DNA of 14,234 nucleotides from JAVBSX01 sp031549565. GTDB lineage: Bacteria > Planctomycetota > Planctomycetia > Pirellulales > Thermoguttaceae. The translations under genes were made by a program, and so were the position numbers. Each line of letters begins with the position of its first letter. The stretch's first letter is position 1. Below are positions 9,401-14,234 of the stretch, piece after piece. The stretch lies in the NCBI GenBank assembly GCA_031549565.1, contig JAVBPO010000141.1:1-14234 (forward strand), given 5' to 3'. The notes under the pieces were generated by a model. That model worked only from the letters and a program-made list of their open reading frames with translations, did no database searches and was not told the origin of the DNA.

Positions 9401-10408
9401 GAACGACGGCAGAACCGTGTCCGGAGCGTTCTCGCAAATCGGGTTCCCGGCCAACGACAACGAAGGATCGACGGCAAGATCCAACTGCTGGATGCTGCCG
9501 CCGGAGATTCGAAATTTGTGGAGCACCCGAACGCCGATCTGGTTCGTTTGGGCGCTGATCAGGTAAAGCTGATCGCTTTCGACGACCGTTTGCGCCGGAC
9601 GAATCGTGTTGTCGATCCAGGAGAGCGTCAATTTCTCCGCCGGCCCGAGTTGGACGGTCAGTTTCCCCGGCGCGTCGGCGATCGGTCCGAGCGCTTCCTC
9701 GACAGAGATCGACGACATTTCCGGCGGAAGATTGACCTCCAAAACGGCGTCGGCAACCTTGGGAATCACCGGAAGTACGATCCGTCGACCGGTTGCGTCG
9801 ATTTGTTCGACGACCGGGTTGAGCAGAAGTTCGAGAACATGTTTGCCCGGTTTCTGCTGTTCGAGCCGAAACATCGGGAGGGTTCCGATCGTTTCTTTTT
9901 TCGGAAAGGGAAGGGGTTCAGCCGAATCGGCTTGAGAAGTTTTTGGGATCGGAGCGTGGACGACGGGCCGGATCGGTTGGATTGGCACATCGTCCCATTT
10001 GGCGCCGTCGGTCTGGAGTGGAAGATCGGGCAGGACGAGCGTTGCGTTTTCCGTATCCAATTGGATCTCGAAAATCGCCTTGAAATTGACGGTCAAGGGG
10101 CTCTGCCTTTGCGGCAGCATATTCGAGGAAAACGAACAGACGTATCGCGCCCCGGTGATCGACCACGACGGATGCGAAACGCCAGGCTCTGCCGTCGCTT
10201 TGAGGAGCTCGTTGAGAAAGTTGGACGAAATATAGTAGACATCCCCGTCCGGCTCACCTTGCTCGTTGGTCGGCACATAGACTTTATACGGCGAAGACTG
10301 CTCCGCCGCAAACAGAACGCCCCCCCATCCCGCCGCAAGCAGGAGAAAAATCGCGGCTCCCACGAAAACGAAAAAGCCGCGTGGTCGATCTTTCATACAG
10401 GGTTGCAT
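6485..10408 (-). CDS. Very large membrane-anchored extracytoplasmic protein of unknown function
   Basis: A 1307-residue protein that I do not recognise as a named family. An N-terminal hydrophobic segment (about residues 10-34, ending near LFAAEQ) acts as a signal peptide or anchor. Next come nearly 1200 polar residues with alternating short hydrophobic stretches, suggesting stacked beta-rich domains, interrupted by Ser/Thr/Gly/Pro linkers (about 525-540 and 813-847). At the C-terminus are three closely spaced hydrophobic segments (about 1236-1250, 1262-1278, 1281-1296; the last two contain LLLPPG and LILIPLLWLAL) and a basic tail. The bulk is therefore expected in the periplasm, held by the C-terminal helices. 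No catalytic motif was found. It lies 70 bases downstream of a GspG-like pseudopilin on the same strand, which suggests a role with that system. An ATG at 10396 (fifth codon) is an equally possible start. Antisense frames over this GC-rich gene are shadows. Confidence 0.8.
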   Translation of the reverse strand: MQPCMKDRPRGFFVFVGAAIFLLLAAGWGGVLFAAEQSSPYKVYVPTNEQGEPDGDVYYISSNFLNELLKATAEPGVSHPSWSITGARYVCSFSSNMLPQRQSPLTVNFKAIFEIQLDTENATLVLPDLPLQTDGAKWDDVPIQPIRPVVHAPIPKTSQADSAEPLPFPKKETIGTLPMFRLEQQKPGKHVLELLLNPVVEQIDATGRRIVLPVIPKVADAVLEVNLPPEMSSISVEEALGPIADAPGKLTVQLGPAEKLTLSWIDNTIRPAQTVVESDQLYLISAQTNQIGVRVLHKFRISGGSIQQLDLAVDPSLSLAGNPICENAPDTVLPSFETSVPAEGLTRLLFKEPISGHLTLRVNYFLRNFSGIGDVRFPEIPRPSHRLGKCWLAVRSSPTLEVESLPLSTISLDRFQQDWGTPIEERLLAAYDFEAAPPTGTMSIRVKPPTVHAKVGQSVVLRQNRSDWFVEAAFETDVPHFNCSFFLPESLRIDHVEVRANETVGGEPYQLPIDWRVNDDDPSRPPSGTGTGVSAESTGSSLPQYRILSILSERPLRDKYEISLRGHSPVPPEELNREVALIRADRVDQEEYQVDLFRDPLLVIQDFSIPDNWTKGKVLPPSKPEFSKGIPIGSWTVKTLKTDVPPASAARFALSPNTPFVSGRQITQLVWNLNTNRFEPTITFDLTVEKGELNSFRLRYDEQCVFPPTVVPPMKMDEILEEGNRYILLTPNQPLTGKVLFTLKASLGASTETTFLPRIFPNEPFPIKHYVVLPTDHLLRPIRWDKNQLSAVEAKDAEGILQFLRSVTRDSSTASGEAISSESPPKEENFNSAGSAPTQPSTAENFEVLAVSGPEYSARINSSDNRSTVQLNDVHLYLRKNGYVSGVSSFDLRGEGADHCVLVLPQPYELVSITSGGVMTRGTPLSTGRWKFDIWANQLPQKIEVVFRGRLPSASDSNDHLLAEESVSANGEQNGPADPTLNQGMLPLYTAEGIQSLSLELPYLESTNVVGTIWTLVMESPARSHPTRFYVDQFQGESGALGRTYAEADLENKETVLPLVARDAVPCLILMDMIRLSNMEEMMTGTSVTGASSPGDVANWFSLWGRSWWGFRRELDSLLLSRQLDSPSSWKRSVFQSSGKVPDSMKRILDSGKRPEQLARELAESYDKSILPSLQAAGREIEGDINESAAYAAFRMSYSENIAYLFGVAGEGVRTLNVISVTEKPTIFENKTVRWSLGLLAIAGGIILVRWIHPRRLYRQYPFFVGCFVAVVLWLLLPPGFIGLILIPLLWLALIWPSWKRSQRTLD

Positions 10409-10430
10409 TCAAAAAACAAACCACAAAGAG

Positions 10431-10459
10431 CCGGGGATGCAGCAAAGCGCAATCCCCGG
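10431..10459 (-). terminator. Hairpin between the pseudopilin and large-protein genes (possible terminator or attenuator)
   Basis: CCGGGGAT (10431-10438) pairs with ATCCCCGG (10452-10459). Two inner G-C pairs extend the stem past a one-base bulge, closing a loop of about 8 bases. Read on the minus strand, the stem is followed about 10 bases later by a U-rich run (complement of 10411-10420) that ends just before the ATG of the large-protein gene. The gap between stem and U-run is too long for a textbook terminator, so partial termination, mRNA 3'-end protection or a control of translation are all possible. Confidence 0.4.
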
Positions 10460-10478
10460 GCAGACCGTGAGTCCCGCT

Positions 10479-11738
10479 CTAAGTCCGGGGCGGATTCGGC
10501 ATCGGATTCGCCGCCGGAGGATTCGGCATCGGATTCGCCGGCGGATTCGGCATCGGGTTTGCCGGCATAGCGGGCATCGGATTCGTCGCCGGCGGATTCC
10601 CCATTCCTCCGCTACCGGGCATGGGGGGATTCGGCCTATTTTCACCGCCCATTTCCATGTTGTTCCCCGGCATGGCTCCCATACCACCTGTTCCCACGTT
10701 GTTGCCCGGCATGGGCCCCATACCGCCCATTCCCATACCGGGAACGCCCGGAACTCCCGGAGCGCTTGGGCCGCCCATCTGACCGCCTTGCTGCCTCATA
10801 CGGGCTTCGTATTCGGCCTTTTTGACGGGATCCTGTTCCATTTCCAGACGTTCATCTTCCCAGTTGACGATGTCGTCGTCGGTTCCCGATTTGCCGTCCG
10901 GTCCGGCGGACCAAATCGCGGGGACCGTGTTATTGGTCGGCCGCCGATTCGTGGGATATTCGTAAAAGTACTCATTCCCCCACGGATCCTTGGGAAGCGA
11001 CTTTCCGAGGTAGTTTTGCGAGGCACCGGCTCCATGTTTCGAGTCGAAACCGGCTAAATCCGACGGCTGGCCCGGTCCCCCGGTAACCGAAGGCGTACCC
11101 GGCATCGCTCCCAATCCACCGGGAGGAGTATTCATTCCGGCTGGCCCGGGTATGCTGCCCATCGTACCGGCTCCGTCCATTGTGCCAGGGCCGCCCAACG
11201 CCCCCCCCACACCCACACCTTCAATCGGGGCGGGAGCTCCCATGTTTCCCGGTCCGCCGAGGGCGCCTCCGTCGAGACTTCCGCCGACGCCGCGCGTCGG
11301 ATCGTTTCCCGGACCCGGCGGCGTATTGCCGAAACCGCTGGGCATCGCCGGGTTCGTCCCCGTCATACCGGCTGGACCGCCCATCGAACCTCCCATGTTA
11401 TCCAGTCCGCCCATTCCCATCGCGGTCCCCTGGAGTTGCGATCCCTGCTGTTGCGGAGTGTAAGGATTTTGTTCCCCCGCGAGTACGGCCAAACCGCTTC
11501 GCGGTACATCGGCACGGCCTTGTGGATAATAGCCGCGTTCGGCACGAAACGTCGTCAGGGCTTGGTCGAAGGCGTTTAATTGCAGCCGCGCCTGTCGAAT
11601 TCTCGCTTGTCCCATCTGGTTGATGACGATCGGAACGATGAATGCCATGAGGACGACCAGAATGATCATCACGATGAGCAATTCCATCAAGGTAAAGCCG
11701 GAGTTTTTTCGTTGCAAGATTTTTTCAATTCGAGGCAT
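10479..11738 (-). CDS. GspG-like type II secretion pseudopilin with Gly/Met/Pro-rich insertion and tail
   Basis: A 419-residue protein, about three times the usual ~140 for GspG. The leader MPRIEKILQRKNSG is followed by FTLMELLIVM, with Gly14 before Phe15 and Glu19 at mature position 5: the classic prepilin peptidase site and class III pilin helix. The GspG body appears in two pieces: residues 15-93 (QARLQLNAFDQALTTF, then RGYYPQG) and about 236-295 (YLGKSLPKDPWGNEYFYEYP, then AGPDGKSGTDDDI, the calcium-site region of major pseudopilins). Between them lies a ~140-residue Gly/Met/Pro/Asn-rich insert, and after residue 318 a ~100-residue tail of similar make-up ending in NPMPNPPA repeats. It is expected to be processed and assembled into a pseudopilus at the inner membrane. 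AGGA lies 10 bases before the ATG. The large-protein gene follows downstream. Confidence 0.88.
   Translation of the reverse strand: MPRIEKILQRKNSGFTLMELLIVMIILVVLMAFIVPIVINQMGQARIRQARLQLNAFDQALTTFRAERGYYPQGRADVPRSGLAVLAGEQNPYTPQQQGSQLQGTAMGMGGLDNMGGSMGGPAGMTGTNPAMPSGFGNTPPGPGNDPTRGVGGSLDGGALGGPGNMGAPAPIEGVGVGGALGGPGTMDGAGTMGSIPGPAGMNTPPGGLGAMPGTPSVTGGPGQPSDLAGFDSKHGAGASQNYLGKSLPKDPWGNEYFYEYPTNRRPTNNTVPAIWSAGPDGKSGTDDDIVNWEDERLEMEQDPVKKAEYEARMRQQGGQMGGPSAPGVPGVPGMGMGGMGPMPGNNVGTGGMGAMPGNNMEMGGENRPNPPMPGSGGMGNPPATNPMPAMPANPMPNPPANPMPNPPAANPMPNPPRT
10488..10589 (-). repeat. Tandem NPMPNPPA-coding repeats at the 3' end of the pseudopilin gene
   Basis: About 100 bases made of degenerate repeats of GGATTCGGCATCGGATTCGC-like units (plus-strand reading), which encode successive NPMP and NPP units at the C-terminus of the pseudopilin. 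The units differ mainly by short in-frame gains and losses, as expected of a slippage-prone coding repeat. Confidence 0.7.
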
Positions 11739-12173
11739 GAAAATTTTTTCCTATGTAAAGTGAATCGTCTTTGACCGATTCGGCTGCGCTGATGAAAAGG
11801 AAGAAAAGCGTTTCGGCGGTGCGTCATGATCCAACGAAACGATAAAAACGGTAGCAGCCCACGGAAAAGACGTGCGACAGACAGTCCTTTAACGCACCAC
11901 CTAAAGAAGATTTTACAGGAAATCGCTTGATTTTACAAGCGGTCAAAGGGTGTTTGCCAACAACGAAATAGGAGCGAATTCCGCTCACGGTTTTCCGAAA
12001 TTTCCAGATTTGGTTGATCCCGGTTGGATTGCGACCCACGTGATTGAATAAAAAATGAGCCGCACGTGAAGCGAAGCGAAACTTGCGGAACATCAAACGG
12101 TGTTCCCCGTTTGCCGGATCGATCAGCGAGTGATACGAGAGGAAAAGCAACTTCTTGCGTTGCGTCATTATGC
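11739..12173. other. Intergenic region upstream of the pseudopilin gene
   Basis: About 435 bases without a well-supported gene. It must contain the promoter of the pseudopilin gene (transcribed leftward from 11738), but no clear -35/-10 pair was found. One minus-strand frame, 11824-12168, is considered separately. The stretch at 12066-12081 (GAAGCGAAGCGAAACT) has a small internal repeat. No tRNA, terminator hairpin or CRISPR-type repeat was seen. Confidence 0.5.
11824..12168 (-). CDS. Doubtful small ORF, 114 residues, unknown
   Basis: Reading from an ATG at 12168, five bases after the stop of the upstream secreted-protein gene, this frame gives a basic, Phe/Arg-rich product (MTQRKKLLFLSYHSL at its start). 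The position would suit translational coupling. However, the composition looks random: there is no signal peptide, membrane segment or motif, and many Arg, Lys, Phe and His residues are scattered evenly. The longer version of the frame, starting at 12369, overlaps a better gene and is rejected. It may be noncoding or a decayed remnant. Confidence 0.2.
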   Translation of the reverse strand: MTQRKKLLFLSYHSLIDPANGEHRLMFRKFRFASRAAHFLFNHVGRNPTGINQIWKFRKTVSGIRSYFVVGKHPLTACKIKRFPVKSSLGGALKDCLSHVFSVGCYRFYRFVGS

Positions 12174-13370
12174 TTACTCGATCAGCCCGAGGTTTCTCAG
12201 ATGTTTGACTTTGCTTTCCGGTACCGGCACCACGTCGTACTCGCGGATCGCTTTGTAGATTTCGCGGAACGGCGGCAGGAGTTTTTCGTTGCCGTAACAT
12301 CCTTCCGCCCGATCGCGGAGCGATTTCGCCATGACCGTGCGCTGAATTTCGTTCATGTCGGAAAACCACTCCTTCAATTCCGATAAAACGGCGTCATCTT
12401 CGGTGTCGCAATACTGGATCAAAATCCGCGTGAGGCGGATTTCGTCCCGCATCGTCGATGGTGTCAGGCTCTCTTCAAGCTCCTTCCAGCCCTGCCAGGT
12501 CTCGGGAGCGTTCGGTGGGCCGGGGTAGCGGTTGCCGAGTGTAGTAAAATATCTGCTACTCATGGGCGGAAGATTATGAGTATGAATCTCTTGGTACTCT
12601 TCAGCATTAGGTAGCTTTAACAACGCATAAACATCGCCATATGCATCCTCAATCGGCATTCGATATTTATGGAGTTTCGGAAAAAAATCTGTTGGCGTGT
12701 CTTTGTACCACTTTTCTATGAGCTTGATCTCCTTTGCCGGGCGATGGACAATCTTCACTATCTGCGATCGAAAGACACCGTTTTCTATGCCGGATGTCAT
12801 ACGAATCACAAAGGGGACTCCATCGGGGGGGGCGTCCTTCATTGCATTTTGCCAAAACGGATCATGAATGTCTTCTAAAGGCGGAAGGCAAAACTGATCT
12901 GCGAACTGGACATACTCTTGTTTCGGCCCGATTGTAATGTCAGCATATCCGGCGTGAGAACGAAAAAAAGAATAGCTCCTTTCCAAAGCGATATCCCACT
13001 TCTCGTTTCCACGGAAAAGTTCGAATTTCGCAAAAGGAGCTGTATCAGGATTCCGTGGATCAACCGGCTCAAAGAAAATCCCAGTACTGAACGTGTTTTT
13101 CCCAATATTAACGATATAAACTTGGTCGCCAAAATAAAGAGTTTCCGGAAAAACTCGAAAGGGCGTAAACCGTATCGGACCATCGATATAATTGAGAAAT
13201 TTTGAGCCGAAATCCGCTTCAGGAGCATCATTCTTTTCAGAAGTAGCACCAAGCGCATTGTTATTCTGCGCCTTGGCGTCTAAAGACGCCACCATGAACA
13301 TCGTAGCAACGACCGATATCGCGACTATAATTTTTTTTGCCAAAAGAAGTGGATTTGTTAATGAAACCAT
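12174..13370 (-). CDS. Secreted protein of unknown function
   Basis: A 398-residue protein that I cannot assign to a named family. The N-terminus has a basic lead (LAKK) and a hydrophobic core (IIVAISVVATMFMVASL) ending DAKA before Gln35, a good type I signal peptide, so the mature protein is exported. The mature part begins with a low-complexity stretch, then a region with beta-strand-like content (RFTPFRVFPETLYFGDQVYIV), and ends with a charged, probably helical C-terminus of about 120 residues. No catalytic motif is visible. Its ATG lies three bases after the TAA of the upstream gene (TAA TCA ATG), so the two are almost certainly one operon with coupled translation. Base composition changes inside the gene: codons for residues 1-277 are about 44% GC, the remainder about 57% (hand counts), which suggests a mosaic gene. 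Confidence 0.75.
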   Translation of the reverse strand: MVSLTNPLLLAKKIIVAISVVATMFMVASLDAKAQNNNALGATSEKNDAPEADFGSKFLNYIDGPIRFTPFRVFPETLYFGDQVYIVNIGKNTFSTGIFFEPVDPRNPDTAPFAKFELFRGNEKWDIALERSYSFFRSHAGYADITIGPKQEYVQFADQFCLPPLEDIHDPFWQNAMKDAPPDGVPFVIRMTSGIENGVFRSQIVKIVHRPAKEIKLIEKWYKDTPTDFFPKLHKYRMPIEDAYGDVYALLKLPNAEEYQEIHTHNLPPMSSRYFTTLGNRYPGPPNAPETWQGWKELEESLTPSTMRDEIRLTRILIQYCDTEDDAVLSELKEWFSDMNEIQRTVMAKSLRDRAEGCYGNEKLLPPFREIYKAIREYDVVPVPESKVKHLRNLGLIE

Positions 13371-13373
13371 TGA

Positions 13374-14234
13374 TTACGCCCTCGCCCGCGAATTCTTTTG
13401 GATGTTTTTAATATCCGTTACTGTTAGAGAGGCGTAATTCATTAAATAGGTCATGTGCGGTATACGTTTTACTTGGGATGATGAAGGGTCCAAGCATACG
13501 ATCGAATCTCTCACACTGAGTTGATCGGCTGGAATTTCTCGCAAAAACTCTATGCTTTGTCCGCCATCCGGTTCATTGACCATTCGGTATTCCCAAAATT
13601 TATTCTGGTGATAGATAATGTGACGCTCTGCATCGTCAATGAGTACATGGCATATTTCATGCAAAATGGCGCGTGGGATGTATTGCGCAGTAGTGACTTG
13701 CGAGTTGGGATATGCAGTGCCCCAGTAATTTGTCCCAATGTTGATTAAAGTTTCGTATACGAGAATTGTCCCCGTATTTGCCGCATTCCCGAAAACAAAG
13801 TGAGCAAAATCGTTTAACCCTTCATAGGCTGCTGCCATAACAACACGAGTGACCAAGTACTGTGGAGAATTTGCCTTGATATTTCTCCCAAAAAAGTTCT
13901 TACTGATATTATCGATATCCGTACCTGTTAACATGTTCGGACTGGCAAATCCTCCCGGATTGGTTGCGTTCAGCGCAGTGGGATAACAAGGATGGGTGGT
14001 CAAAGAGATGCAGGCTCTTTCAAGTTGCGCTTTGGCAATATCTGTCAGGTTTATTGCACCCAATGTATTGTTTGCACCAATAATTTTATCCCACTCCACA
14101 TTGAGCGTCCGCCAGACGGTCAATTGCGGCGTCCATTTGAATTTGATGTCGCCCGCTTGCTTCGCCGTGAAAATCCAGTTGTCGCCGGCGTGAGCGTCCG
14201 TAATCGTCACATCGACCGTTGCCGCCATCCGGCC
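13374..14234 (-). CDS. C-terminal part of a larger protein with an HExxH (zinc metalloprotease-like) domain; 5' partial
   Basis: The frame is open to the right edge (two more codons, Gly-Arg, precede the ATG at 14228), so this is probably the end of a longer protein. The N-terminal ~50 residues (VTITDAHAGDNWIFTAK, then LTVWRTLNVEWDK) look like a piece of a repeated or linker module, not like a protein start; no signal peptide is present. Further on lies HEICH (H190, E191 and H194 counted from the first Met; 13647-13661), followed by VLIDDAERH, the HExxH zinc-binding pattern of many metallopeptidases. The expected metzincin spacing (HExxHxxGxxH) is absent, so the third ligand and the peptidase clan are unknown. 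The downstream secreted-protein gene begins three bases after its stop. Peptidase activity is an inference from one motif. Confidence 0.65.
   Translation of the reverse strand, partial: GRMAATVDVTITDAHAGDNWIFTAKQAGDIKFKWTPQLTVWRTLNVEWDKIIGANNTLGAINLTDIAKAQLERACISLTTHPCYPTALNATNPGGFASPNMLTGTDIDNISKNFFGRNIKANSPQYLVTRVVMAAAYEGLNDFAHFVFGNAANTGTILVYETLINIGTNYWGTAYPNSQVTTAQYIPRAILHEICHVLIDDAERHIIYHQNKFWEYRMVNEPDGGQSIEFLREIPADQLSVRDSIVCLDPSSSQVKRIPHMTYLMNYASLTVTDIKNIQKNSRARA

Noticed and set aside
9338..10570. 410-residue plus-strand frame opposite the large-protein gene
   Set aside because: Arg-rich composition typical of the antisense of a GC-rich gene; the minus-strand frame is three times longer and has a signal peptide and membrane helices.
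10437..11057. 206-residue plus-strand frame with IRRRRIRH-like repeats
   Set aside because: It is the reverse reading of the NPMPNPPA-coding repeat and the pseudopilin gene.
13274..13291. 7-bp perfect hairpin (TGGCGTC/GACGCCA with a TAAA loop)
   Set aside because: It lies in the signal-peptide coding region of the secreted protein; one such stem is expected by chance in a window of this size.
1..14234. CRISPR array, tRNA or rRNA genes, transposase genes
   Set aside because: No regularly spaced repeats, no cloverleaf-like sequence, no rRNA-like stretch and no transposase motif were seen on either strand.

Overview
The window looks like a piece of a planctomycete (Planctomycetota) chromosome. 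Supporting signs are a GspG-type prepilin with a long Gly/Met/Pro-rich insertion next to a very large membrane-anchored protein of unknown function, an aminofutalosine synthase (futalosine route to menaquinone), and genes without good Shine-Dalgarno sequences. This placement rests on protein style, not on a database search.

Layout. (1) Positions 2-4248, plus strand: three glycan-locus genes. They are the synthetase half of an asparagine-synthase-family protein (cut by the left edge), a PaaK/CapK-type adenylate-forming ligase and a Wzx-type flippase. They are AT-rich compared with what follows and were probably acquired as an accessory polysaccharide locus. (2) Positions 4274-5323, plus: mqnE, GC-rich, a core menaquinone gene placed 25 bases after the flippase. 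(3) Positions 5324-5644: intergenic, with a terminal-inverted-repeat element (5446-5560) of the TGTCATTCTGAG...GAAGAATCTGG type. (4) Positions 5645-6451, plus: an exported beta-carbonic anhydrase whose last ~33 codons may be read in the wrong frame. (5) Positions 6485-10408 and 10479-11738, minus: the 1307-residue membrane-anchored protein, downstream of the GspG-like pseudopilin, with a hairpin between them. (6) Positions 11739-12173: no convincing gene, one doubtful small ORF. (7) Positions 12174-13370 and 13374-14234, minus: a secreted protein of unknown function directly downstream (3 bases) of the C-terminal part of a larger protein that carries an HExxH motif.

The most unusual signal is in region 7. 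An AT-rich block (about 12541-14100) begins and ends inside the two adjacent genes, and its right-hand edge coincides with a junction in the upstream protein. This looks like a swapped cassette: a variable C-terminal metalloprotease-like domain together with most of its downstream partner. The second is the pseudopilin, in which about 140 residues of Gly/Met/Pro-rich sequence are inserted into an otherwise well-kept GspG fold.
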